DNA of 64,000 bases, from positions 5,224,501-5,288,500 of the forward strand of contig JAMPIT010000539.1 of NCBI GenBank assembly GCA_026261815.1, given 5' to 3'. A program made the translations under genes and the position numbers. The DNA is from Monarcha castaneiventris obscurior (taxonomy: Eukaryota; Chordata; Aves; Passeriformes; Monarchidae). Each line of letters starts with the position of its first letter. The first letter of the stretch is position 1. Below are positions 11,151 through 24,060 of this stretch, one piece after another. Under the pieces are notes generated by a model. It was not told the origin of the DNA. It ran no database searches and was given only the letters and a program-made list of their open reading frames with translations.

Positions 11151-14100
11151 ATGAACACAGGTGTTCATATATAGTCTGAAGAATGATAGGTTAAAATACA
11201 GCTTAAGGAAAGTAAGGAAGTTTGATTCTGTAAAGAAAAATCCCAAGACATTAGACTGGCTTATATGTCCTGGAGTTCATGAAGCAACACAATTTTATCT
11301 GAAACAGACCTGGATTTCTCAGTAACCTGCTCAAAATCTCATAACCATTTCAAGAAAAAATGATGTGATTGACACAGAAAATAGCTGCGAATGAAAAGAT
11401 TTAATCATGTTTTTGACTTCACAGTTTATAGAAATTGAAACTTGAGGTTTTCTTAATCCCACCTGGTATATTGATTTCATTCATAAGGAAGTGGGGATGT
11501 GCCAACAGCAGCCACCCCATTCCCCTTCTGTAGCCAGTGGTGTTGCCCTCTGGTCTGGCTGGGGGTGCTTCTCGTGGCCTCTCAGCACTGACAGCTTGTT
11601 GGAGTTGAGAGTTTGTCACAATTTTCTTTTCCACCCCACTCCTACATCACAGTGTATCTCACCTTCTCTGCTAATGCATTTCCTGGGACATCCCAAAGCA
11701 TTTAAATGCTCTGAATACAATATAACCTTGAGTACCTTATGCTAAATTTTTTTCCACCATGCCCACCAAATTGCAAGTGCTCGAAGATTGGCCGTTATCA
11801 TGAGGGGTCTAGGACAGAAAAATATTTTATGATTAACATGTTTTGATTTTTAATTATTGAAGGGAAGATTAAAATAATAGAAGTTAACAAAAGTATATCA
11901 CACCTGACAGTTGTTCACTATTAAAGTATGAGTGACCAGCCAGGAAAGTAAGCAGCATTTAAAAAAATGTTATGTTCTGAGAAGTTAATTAAAATGCTGT
12001 TGAATTTAATTGAAGGGAAAAAGTAATATGAAACTCTGTGTTAAGAGCCATTATGAAGTTCTGAGTAACATGTGATCCTGGAGGCCTGAGGGCAAAATTG
12101 ACAATTAAAAACTAAAATAGAATAATTAGGTTTTTATTGTGGCAAATAATATGGCAGAGTTTCAAATTATCATCTGCCTCTCCATGCCAAGGATAGAAAT
12201 GGTTCAGAAAAGTACCAAGGAATATTAAAGGATATTTTTTTCTGTCAGATTTCTTTCTCTCCTATGTAAACTGTTTGTCTCCATGATCGCTCTACTGCAC
12301 ATTTATTGTTGCTTATTGCTCCAGCAGTGTCCTTGTGCTGCTTTTAACCCTGCTCCTGTGTACTGTGAAGTCTTGTCATTTGTACAGAACACAAGGTGTG
12401 GAATCTTTTCATTTGTACTCTTTTAGAAATGTTTTCAAACACTTTGAGTCTACACATCACATATTCAATTTTAAATGGTGGCAAGAACACAGGGAGAGCA
12501 TAAGAGAGAAAAATTAAACCTGTATGTGGTAGATGATCTCTGTTGTTTTGTAGAAGAATAGTTTTAAAAATGTTTCCACTTCTAGTCTTTATTCAGATAT
12601 CCCACATTGCTGTGTAAGCATATCTGGATTTCCTCAATATATGGGGAATGAAAGTGCTATAATATATATATTTGTGCATTTTTAACTTTTATTGCATTTA
12701 TTTATTTCTACAATATTGCTGATCTCTCCTTCTCATGTTAATTTGCATCAAACCACTACAAAATGGTTCCCAGTGACGCAACACCATTGCTTCCTGCACA
12801 TATCTAGAATTAGGAACTCTGAAAAATATGTTTATTTAAATTTTAAAAGATTACTCCCCTCAAATATATAGACTTTTTTTAAAGTTAGATAATATATAAA
12901 ATTTCTTTTCATCTTGGATGTGTCACTGGATGATTCTCCTAGGATCTTCAGTCCAGGAGAAACAGTTCAGTTTCAGTATGCTCTCCTTAAAATAAGTTGC
13001 TGTCAATTAAAAAGAGACATTTGTTTGCAAGTGATTCAGTTGCAATATTTTCACACCTACTTTTCAGCATTATTATATAGAATTATGGATATGTGAATCT
13101 TTTATTTAGCTGGAGATAGTAAAAGTTAACCAAACTAACAGCAGGATTTAATACGATTATTTAAAGTAGAATTTGTGACCACAGCAGACCTGTGGTACTT
13201 ACAAGATGTATGTTGTAATCTATATAAAAATCAGCAGTGGGGATGTTTAAACTGCATGCTGAATTTGCCTTAAGGAGTGTCCAAGGACCTTTTAAAAACA
13301 GCTAGTTTAAAACAAGAAATTTCTCTCTTGACTTTTGTGTATTGTTTTCCTTGTTAATGGAATCCATTATTTGGTCAAGCTCTCGAATGGTTCAATGCTC
13401 CAACAGAAACTTGGAAGAAACTGAACTGAGGCAATGAGCTGAGATATAGTTGTGGGGGAAGTTTTTTGCCAAAGACTTTAGTGCTATTACAATAAAATAT
13501 ATTTACCTATGAAGCAGCACCAGAATTAATAGAAATGAAACAAGAATTTTATGCAAGCTTACAAGGCATGGAGGTTTCTGGATGATACTGGAAAAAGATA
13601 TGATTTGCTTCCAGCCTGCACTGAGATGAAATATGTAGTTAGCGTTTGAGGTTCAAGTTTTAGAACCTTCATTTTAATACAAGAACAACTATTTATTTTT
13701 ATAAGTGTTTGTACTCTCTGTGTTTAGTGCCTTTTCAGATTTAATCAGCTAAACCATAAGACAGATGTACAAAATCCATGTTACTTTGTCATGCCTTTGC
13801 TGCAAACATAATTGTTACAAACAAGAATGAGGTTAGGTTTTTCCCAATGAGATTGCAGCTCAGCCTTGTGAGTAGCATCAAAGATTAATATTAGGGTCAG
13901 TCTATATCTGTGGTAATTATCACACCATTTTTTCCCTCTTTTCTTCTAATCTTCTCATGTTACTTTTTAATGTGGTTCTGCTCAAGTCAATTCAATTTCT
14001 CAGCAGACAAAATGCATGAAGCAATGCTGAGTTACTTTGGATCTACTGTAACATAAAGTGGAAAACTCAATTTTCAAGTCAGATTTTTCAATCAGAAGCA

Positions 14101-17100
14101 CATGAGAAGAACAATAAATGAATTCTAAAATATCTTTATTTACAGAAATGTAATAAAATATATATCAAAAAGAAAAACAAAATTAAGTGCCAAGTTGCTT
14201 TTGCTTTTATTTTTTTTTTGCCAAGCATGTACAAGCAGGGTGTGTTGTATCTGTGGCTGGAGAGAAGGATTGAAATGCACATTGAGAAAACAAAAAATCT
14301 AAGGGGCAGACACAGGGAAGCCACATGGGGCTCTCCTTGCCTTCTCTCGTACATGAGAATATGTTCTTCGTGCCTGTCTTTGAATGCATCCTCTGAATGA
14401 AATGCTCCTTTTGTACAGTGTTGCCTGAAAAAATTACCTTTATCCTGACTGTAAAATTATGAGAAGATTTGAGATAAGAAGTTGATTGTAGGGATAGGGC
14501 AAGCATCTGCCTGCAGGCACTTTAATGTGTGCTCTACCACACCTGCAATCTCATTTTTCCTTGCTAGAATGTGCCTTTTTTCACTCACTGAGAAATGGAG
14601 CGTGGCTGAAAACCAGTAGCAGCCTCCAAAAAGGGCTTTGTCCTGCCAGTAAGTGCTAAAGGTTAGTTTCCAACCCAGCACCTTTAGGGATTTCACCGGG
14701 CAATGTGTGTCATTCTTAAGTCATAGGAGGTGCAGTTCAGGTGTTTTCTTCTTGGTATTGGTTGTACACTGGGATCCTGCTCATCTTGCAGAGAAACAAG
14801 TCCTGATGTTTCAGCCTAAATTTTGTTTTTTCTCTCTGAAATTTTGGGACATTAGCTCATATTCCCAGGAAGGAATAAAGTATTTACTTTTTCCTTTATC
14901 CTTTTCTGTGGGGAGTGTGTTTTTTCTAGCAGCTCTTGTGACTCATCCAGATACCCTGTCATAAAAAAAAATTATATCTGCTCAGTGCAAGCCATATAAA
15001 CACCCTGTGCTTTGCAAATATTGTCTTCTGCCACGTCTGCCAGCAAGTTAACTTCAATTTCTATGGTAGTCTTATTGCTGAAGTCAAGCAGCTGTTAAGA
15101 AATAACTTCTACCCCTCCCTTTCACCAGAAAGAGTGGCAGCACACTCTTAATCCTTTCTTAGCTTCTACAGGTTTTGTGCAATCTCTGAGTTAATTCATT
15201 CTCAAGTTTCAAACTCCCAGAGTAAGTCATGAACTTCTAGCATGAAGATGATGGTTCTGCTGAGGAAATAGAGGCAGAATTAGTTACTGTACCATGTCAA
15301 GGAAGTGTGCATTGATCTGTTTGGTCTGTGCTAATTGCCAACTAAATAGGTGCTGTGAACAGTCATGCACCAATGTGGACTAATTTCCACTGATGTAATA
15401 CTGTACTTTGTCTACAATATTTTTTTTCCTCAGAGGTTAAAAGCTAAAAAATGGCAGCAAAACTGCCATTAATGGCTTCTCCATCATTCTTCTCTATGAA
15501 AAATGTTGTCGACAACCTAGGAAAGTCTATTGCAAAGCAAAGTGTTTAAGAGATTGTGGCCAGCCACAAAGGTTAATGCCCAAGTTAAATAGTTGCTGAA
15601 AAGAGAAAAGTAGAGCAGCTTAATGGATTGGAAATTGGTTGTAGGGGAAAAAAAAGTAATCTTAAATGCAGCCTTGGAGAGAACTTGGTATTATGTGTTC
15701 AGTGAAAACCTTGTTTCAGTAAAGTATGTATGTGCTTGGAAAGTTCAGTTTAGAACAGATAAAGGTGGACAGAAGACATTGGAAAACATTTATGTGGTCG
15801 AGTGGTTTTTTGTGCGGTTGAATCTTTTTATTCAGAAGATGTTGCAAAGCCCAGATAAGTATATTCAGAGGGGAGCTTCCAGAGAAACTGCTTCTCAATT
15901 ATGAGTCTGGGAACTGTCGTGATTCATGGAGTTCTTGGGGGAGGTATACAGACACATGCAGTTTCATAACATTTAAGCTTGGAATTGATAAGGAAAAATC
16001 CTATTAATGTGCAGAGTCAGAGTAATCCTATTAATTATATAAGCACTAATCCAATTAGTTTCAAAGTCCTCAAGACATTCCACCAACATTTTCACCAACC
16101 TCCATAGTATTGCCATTAGAGACCACTGATGCTCCATTTTTGCTGCCCAAGAGTGAGAAAATTCGTACCATTAAAACAGTGTTCTAAATGTTATAACCCA
16201 CAAAACTTAAAATGTTTGTTTTAGTGTGGTCCATTAACAATAGCTTATTATCCATCCTGAGCTGTTTTATCTTCTGAGTCTACATACTACAGTGTTAATA
16301 AGTCAGCAGATACCATCACAACCCACAGGTTCTTTTGATTCACCAACTGCTTTCCAATCTTAAATTCCTTCAGACTTAACAAAAATTAGGCAGGACAATA
16401 ATTAGTAGGATTGCAAGGCACCACTTCTAATTGAGTTTGCCAATCAAAGGCCCAGAAGTGGAGAAGGGGGGAAAAAAATAGGATTGATCCTCTGAGCTGA
16501 CTTTTATTGCCAGACCTTGCAGCCACATATTAAGGCGGAGAGCAGGAACAAACTTCACACACAAAACTTTTTTATATTGAGACTTTTGGAGTTTTAGAGT
16601 CCAAATGGATATAATCTTGCTGGGGTGCATTATCACAGAGTCACGTAGGTGTTTTCACATGAGTCAGAACATGTGTGCTCATCTGTCAGCAGCTGAATTT
16701 TCAGCGGGTTTCTTTTGCAGACTACATCACATAGTGGAAACACTTCTTGCTCTCCAGCATGCCAGGAACTTGTGGGTGGCTCTTGTGTTTGATGTGGCTA
16801 ATGGTATTCTTATCTTCCCTCTATGACAAGTCCATATGAATATTTTTCTGCTTTCTGAAGCTCTGTTTAATTTTAGGATGGTTTGTCTGAAATCAAGCTT
16901 TGAAATTACATTAAGAGGAAGGCGATAATTGCTTTGTTGCATGATACAGCAAAGCACATTTTCTCTAATGATTCCTAGCTTTTCTCAAATTAAGGGATGT
17001 ATTTAAGTAATGGTTCACGTTCCAAGGTTGCTGTTGCATGTTTGGCCATCTCTGTTTCTTCTTGTACGAGCTGTAACAGTTGAAACTATTATTTATGTGC

Positions 17101-19600
17101 CTTTCTCAGGAGCTGCTTCCTCAGGGTGACTCTTCTATGAGTGACCTGTGGTAGTTTCTGAGAATTTTGTCATTTTTTGACAAGTTGAACATGCCCAGTG
17201 AGTGTAGCTATTCCTGCCTGTACAAGTGGCTTCACTCTGCTGTTTCCATAAAACTGTGATATCTCCTGTTGCACTCTCTTTGAGGTTATTATTTATGCTT
17301 TAATAGTCACTGGTACTCCTGAGCCCTGCAAGAAATGTTTTAACTGCTGTACCTTTAATCTCAAATGCTTTGATGCAGGTATCTTTTATAGTGTCAATGA
17401 CTTAGAGAGGTTGGTAGCTGCCCAGTGTCAATTTAACAGGTTTTTTACCCCTTGTCTCTTTCTCCTTGGATGGACACATAATGTAAAAGCAACTCACAGG
17501 ATAAAAATTTTAGTTCTTGGCCTCATATATCAGTGTACAGATGAAGTCAAGCAGATGTTTACATTAACATTTAATTGAATTTGTAACAGGCTAACACATG
17601 TTACATACATTAGTAATAAGCATTAACCAAAATAAAAGAAAACATTATGCATGTGCCCTAAGCAGCAGCATGACACGAGGAAAAGATCCCTCAGCTCTTG
17701 AAACTGCTGCTGTTGATGGGATGAGAGGCACAAACCAGCTATACCTGTTTGTGCTTTTTTTTTTCTTACTGTTCCCAATGGAAAGGGGATTTAACCTGTC
17801 AAAGTTATCTTCAAGGCCTTCTTGAGCCCCTTATGGGGAAACTGAAGCCTTGACAAAATGAAGAATAATCATAGTGATTCTCGGTGTATTTTGGAGGACT
17901 TTACAGACAGGGCTGGCTCTGAAACTTTCTGAACTTAACAGGAAATTTTCTGCTGGCATCACGTGGCCGTGGATGTCAAAAAATATCTTCTGTCATTCAA
18001 GGGGCGTGCAGACTACCTTGAGTGAGGATCCCATGGTGATAAGGCAATAGGGAGAGCTGATTTCAGTGTTATCTTTCAGAGTACTGGGGGTGGTTTCCAG
18101 GCTCTGATTTCCATCTTAGCTCTGTTTCCAATAGATCCCATCTAAAATTCCTGCCTGTATGAAGCAACTCCTCATCTAGTGACTCGTTTTTATTTACCAC
18201 TGTACTCAAAAATTGCCAGCACATCTCTATAAGGTGATGTTAAGCTTTTCTTGTTTTCCTTTTCTGTGTTGGAATTCTGTCTGTATACTCACTGACTCTA
18301 TATATTTTTGGCTTAAATAAACTTTAGGTTTAGCATTTAGTAGGTCAAGGCAATTGGTATATCTGACATCCCAAGGTTTGTTCAATATCAATTTAAATTC
18401 TACCTTTTCCACTTCTGCTGTGTAGGTTGTCGAGAATAGGACTGTTTTCAAATAAGATTGTGAATGACTGTAACCAAATCCTAATGTCAGTCCATGAAAT
18501 AGAGTTATAAATGAAAATGTCAGAACCCTGCAACTTCCTGTCTGTACTTATTAACGTCCTGGATGCTCACAGTGCTCTCAGGATGGTATCTGTCTTGTTA
18601 TTTAAAGTAACAAAGTGTATCATATCAATAACAGCAGTGTTCTTGTTTTAGATAATACATTGATTTACCTTATTATCGTGTTCATTTCTGTGAATTGTCA
18701 GCAGAAACTTTCCTCCCTGTCACTTCTGAAGACTGAAAATGAATTTTAGTGATTCAGGTAGTGTGAAGGCAAAGAGCACCTGGTAATAAGAAAATTATTA
18801 GAATTACTGGGCTGTCCACAACAGCCATAAGACCCATTTACCAGAATTATAACAGTTTATGGGGAAACTCTCAGCAATACTTCATGCTTTTGTCAGCTGA
18901 GCATTATCTATCTATCTACAGGAAGAAATAAATTCCTCTCATGTTGGTAGCAAACCTTAACTAGAGATTATGTTCAGAAATAAGTGGGGTGGTGGTGTTT
19001 CATAATGGATGTAACTCTAGGAACTGTGAATTGCTCTCTTATCTCAGTGACTTGTTAAATCTCATATTTCAATATCACATGCTGAGCACCAAACCTGCAA
19101 CTCAAGCATGCTGGAAATGGATGAAAATTTCCCCTGCCTCGTAATTATTTATGGGATCCAGTTGTTTGGTTTTGTTTATGTTTATGAGAGAACAGCCAAA
19201 TTCACAAGTGTACTAAAGAAATCTTTGCCATAACTATGAATTAGCAAGATACATTAGTTAGGATAAATGTAAATCACTCACTGCCAGCAAATTTAAAACA
19301 CAAAACCTTTAACATTAGATACCCTCACCAGTATCTTGTGAGTACCATGATTATTGATGTGTGACTCTTCAGTTCCACAACATCTTTTTGGCACTGAGAA
19401 ACTTAAGCACTCCATAAGTATTTTGCAGTCTGTCATATGTTTTTGCCATCATGAAGAATTCTATAAAATAGAACCTCAAAATAATTTTGTTCCATGTCTG
19501 GTGTTTGATAATAATGTAAACATATACTTTTATGTTTTCTTACCATGATATTTGCTGTTCCCCAAATCAAAGTATGTAATGTCCACATGAGACCTCTTAA
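11151..19600. other. long noncoding stretch, no gene seen
   Basis: About 8.4 kb of AT-rich, unique-looking sequence. Open frames are all short (103 codons at most), overlap on both strands and contain no recognisable domain. I see no CR1, LTR, tRNA or snRNA signature. Only small local echoes occur, for example two AATCCTATTAAT copies near 16000-16030. Confidence 0.5.
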
Positions 19601-20380
19601 TTTCAATTTGTCATTTATATTTTACACAATAATTTGTTTTTCAATTTTGTTCCAATATGCCCTCTACTTGCCACAAAACAATTGTTTTCCTTAAATAATT
19701 GAATATGGTATTTTTTATAAATATTTAATAAACATAAAATTCATTATAATGGGAGAGGTCTGTGAAACTCAAAGTATTTATTTCTCTGTTTCCATTTTGA
19801 GCTATATAAAATATATTTTGTTTGCTTGCAACCTATATAATGGTTCCCTATATATCCTATTGCTTGTGTCAACCATATATATTTTTTGTGGGGTTCTTCC
19901 ATAAAAGTATGTAAGATCTTTTAGAAGCCTTGTTTCATAAAATTCTGTTGAAGAGCAAATATTTTATTTTTGTGTTGCCCAAATTTTAAAAAAGCAGTAG
20001 AGCTACTGATTTACTTGCAATCCTCTGATATATTGCAAAAAAAGCAAGATGTAATGAAAATCTGCAAAATGAGTCTTCATTCTACTAAGCACAAGTTTTA
20101 GAAGTGAAAGGGAGTATATTAATAAGTTTGCAGATAAAATTGCAAAGACACTGAAGATGCAACACATCTAATCTTGTTTATTCAATTAATAGAAAACTGA
20201 ATATGAATTATATTCTAAGACTTAGAAAATGAACATTTTATGGTTTTTGAATTGGGCATCTGGAGAAATTATACGGTATAATGAGATACTTTGGGTAATT
20301 TTCTGGTTCTTGGTCTTACACCATACAACTATTTGCTTAATAATCATACATAGATACAATGCAATCATATTGCTTATCTT
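19601..20380. other. very AT-rich noncoding block
   Basis: This is noticeably more AT-rich than its surroundings, with many TATAT, AATAAA and T-run motifs. These include several AATAAA-like words that are meaningless as polyadenylation signals in such composition. No gene or known repeat. Confidence 0.5.
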
Positions 20381-23300
20381 TTCCTAGAGATGAAGTAATT
20401 CAGCTGCATTTCTGTGACTTCCAATTATGCCACTGATATTGAAATTTAGATATGAAAGCTGATGGCTGGAAAAAGTACCTCTGCAACAGCAGTAGAAAAA
20501 ACAGTAGGAAAAAATTAAATTACTTACATTTTTCAATCCTGCACTGCCTTCCAAGCTTCTTATTTTTAATTTAAAAAGATAAATCAGCATCATTATATTC
20601 CACTATTTGTCTTTTCAAGCAAAACAAATAAAATAGTTGCAGCTGCTATTTATATAATTAATTGAGGGCAGAAAATAACCAGTTGTTTCAAAGAATGAAG
20701 TAAGATACTAAGCATCAGAGAGAATGATAGGAGTCAGGAAAAAGGTCTGATGTTTGTATTAGAATGAAGAGTTCATGAGTGTTAGAGGGAACTGAAGTGA
20801 AAGGTGGTTCCCATATGTAGGAACTTCCGTGAATTCAGGAGAATTTAGGACATAGACAGAACTGCTGAATCAGTAAAAGCAATTTGTTGCAGTTAATTTT
20901 ATTGATTCATCCTGAAGTGTTTTCTTTCTGCTGATAATTTGGTCTGAGGTAATTTCTCCTTACTCCCTATCAGAAAAGGCAGTTTGAGGTTCTAGGAACT
21001 CCCTTTCTGTGCTGATGCAGATGCCTTGACTCACCACCAAGAACACATCAGCTGCCAGCTCTTTCTTGTCATCCTGCCAAATGTGTATTCCTGAGTGAGG
21101 AGGAAAAGGGAACACTGTTCCTAGGATTCCCATTTTTCCCTTTTGTGCAGTGGAAAAACATCAGGAAATGTTGATGGATCTGAAAGAAGGGGTTTGATCT
21201 TCATTCACAGGTGAAAAATGAGCTGAGAGACTGCACACAGTCTAGCATCTGCCAAAGTAGCTGCACAAATTTACCTGGCCTAGAACATTTCAGAGCTCTC
21301 CCCTGGGAGCTGTCTAAGATGTACAAGGAGATGGCTATGTTATGCTGTGTGTTATGTTATGTAGGGGACTAAGAAAGCAAAACTCCCTTTAGAAATGAAA
21401 TAATGGGATGATTCTAGGACATATTGCAGAGAGAAACAGGCAGACACCCAGTGAAAAGGGAAAGAGAAGCATTTTATTGCAATGGTTGATTTAATTTTCT
21501 AGTAAATTGAAATTACAAAAAAAAACCCCAAAAACTCTAAACCAATGAGAAATTAACCACCCAAAACTAAAATAAAAACAACCACCAGACTACAAGGGAG
21601 CAAATTATAGGCTCCCTTAAGGCCTAGAGACTGTCATGTCACTGATGTGAAAGGGACAGGTTTGCTTGAAAGATTGATGCCATGTTCCCATTCCACCTGA
21701 GTTCCTATTGCACAAAGCAGCTGTGCTCCTTCACTCAGGGGACTTCCCTGAATTGGTCGTTCCCCTGGAAAAAAACTGCCAATCTTGTCAAGGAAATGAC
21801 ATACAGATTTTTAACATAATTTAGAAGCAAGTTTGTCTTGCATAATAGACACATAATATTTCCTTCAAACACTTAGTAGGGTTACTTTAGCTAATAGATG
21901 AAATAAAAGAATGAGAACCAATCTGAGTTTTTCAATTCTGAATGTTGGAGTTGTGTTTGTCCATATCAATTGCTTGGGTTAAAATTACTGTGAAGTACTC
22001 ATTTTCTGTTGCACATTTCTGTATTGCTTTCAAGGCAAATTTAAATGTTTTATACTTATTATAAAACGCTGATCTTCTATTCCATTATAGATCCATTAAC
22101 CCACACTGTTTAATGATTTAACAATAGAGAGGTAATCTATTGCTTTCAGTGCTGAGCCAGTGATTTTTGAGAAGTGTTGGAGGTTTTGCTAAATGACCAC
22201 TGAGTCTATATGTTGTTCACATCTGCATTTGCTGTGCAATTTCACAGTACATTAGCTGCATTCCTCAGGAATGCCATGCACCCATCCACACATTATGTGT
22301 TCAATCTGCACTGGCACTGGGGGCTAAATGTGAGACTTGTGGAACTTATCACCATGTGTGGAATCAATGCATTTCAGTGAAAGGGTTTAAAATTCCATTT
22401 TTGATCACAGGGCTCAACACTAAAAGGAAAAGTAGATCTTGAGGAAGCTCATGTGACTCTGTATTGTCTGTTGTCTGAGCAGAGTGGACAGGCAGAAGCA
22501 TCAAAAATACCTTGTTTTAAATCGGATATGTTTAGGGCTTATCCTGTCCATGGCAGCATTGGACAGCAATAACCTAATTCCCATGGTATTATGTGCAATA
22601 AAGGTATTTTATAGATTTTTCTTGGCAGTGCATTGTTCAGGTCAGCCCATTGTACCAGCACCCTTCGTTAGACATGCCATGACAATAGAAAATAGCTCTG
22701 GTGGTGTTGAAATCACACAAATTTTAATTGTCAGGGAAAGTCCAATAACAATTTTTCTTGCATTGGTGAAATCTGACTCAGTGGAGTATTCTGGTGTGAA
22801 TCAGTGATGGAGAGAAGTTTTGCATTATCAGTGCATTTGCAGCATGGAAGAGATTAATATTCCAGCCCTGCTTTGTGACACTCTCATATTGATAACACCT
22901 ATGATTTAGTTTCTATTTGTGTTATTATATGTGTGGTTCTCAGAATGATGCAAACTATTTTCTTGACCCTGAAACTACAGCTTGTAAACAAGCCAGATAT
23001 TTTAATAACTCTTACTATTAAATGCATAATGAAGCTACCCCAATATGAAATATAAAACTAATTTCATGTGTCTTTTAAAAATTACATAATAATGTTTCAT
23101 GATGTATGGCACAGGAATTTTTATTCTAATTTATTTCTGATAGCTGTTTCATCCCCAATACTTTTCTCATAATAAGTGGAACAATCATATTAGAAATTTA
23201 CTTCCTGTAGTTGGAGTGAAGAATTGTTGACTTTATTATGCAGTTAGGCCTTTTTTTTTTAAATTAAAATTATTATCTAGATGTGCTCACTATTTCCTGG

Positions 23301-23426
23301 CTTGGCAATTAGTAACATTTGTGCAGATATACTGATGGTTCATAACAATAATTTTTTGCTTTAGAAAATAGATCTGTACAAATGAACAGTAGTTTTGATG
23401 GGTTTCTTTCCCTCGTGTAAAAACAA
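20381..23426. other. noncoding DNA, no gene seen
   Basis: Unique sequence. The stretch at about 22480-22810 has the look of conserved noncoding DNA, with ACAAT-type (SOX-like) and ATTA-type words and an open 107-codon frame. There is no recognisable protein, and I cannot test conservation. A 9-base T run lies near 23251. Confidence 0.45.
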
Positions 23427-24060
23427 AGCCAAAGCCAAAGCAAGCCCGGGATGATGGATTAGGTTATAGTCTCCTTATCTGCAAAGGAAGGATTTTCTAA
23501 ATCCCTGACAGAGTACTGTTTTATGAGCTCTGCTGTCCCAAGCCCAGCACTGGACTTTGGGGATGCAGTAGCAGCGTTGCTGGATTTGGAGTTCTGTGGC
23601 TGCAGATCGCTGAGGACCAAGCCCTGCCCAGCCAGGGGAGCCCAGTCCTGCAGAGTTCCCTGCTGGGGCCAGGGCTGGGGGCACCATGCCTGAGCCCCAT
23701 GGCTCTTCCCTGCTTTTGCAGCAGCAGGACTTGGTGCTGCTTGGAAAACTGGCGCTGCTGGCTGTGGAAGAGGAATGGAACTCCAGGAGAAGGATAATCC
23801 CAAGTGTCACTGATACTGCTGGCAGCACATTCCCAACAGCATCCCAGGGAAGCCGAGGAGCAGCGTTGGGGTTGTTCTGATGAGGCCACATGTGAGGTGA
23901 GGCAGACACAGATGCTCTTGCTGGGACATTGGGCAGATATGGACACAGAAGTCCAAAAAAAAGCTGGACAAGTTTTTTTCACTGTCCCCCTGCTGTGGGC
24001 ACGAGGCTGGGCAAGGTTGTGACTAAGGCAGTTAAAATGCATTTCCCTGAAGTGTAATGT
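23427..24060. other. GC-richer block with overlapping open frames
   Basis: The block starts with a small CAAAGC hexamer repeat (about 23427-23443). Three minus-strand frames (114, 144 and 173 codons) and two plus-strand frames are open together over the same bases. When every frame is open, the cause is few TA-containing words and not selection for one protein. The translations are rich in S, P, Q, L and C and match no family that I know. CpG is scarce, so this is not a CpG island. Confidence 0.5.

Noticed and set aside
11541..11559. CTCF-like GCCCTCTGGT on the minus orientation
   Set aside because: The second half of the motif (GGTGGC) is not present, so it is too weak to list as a site.
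23459..24042. Three long overlapping minus-strand ORFs (up to 173 codons)
   Set aside because: All three minus frames and parts of the plus frames are open over the same bases, and the translations are low in order and match nothing known. This is composition, not coding.
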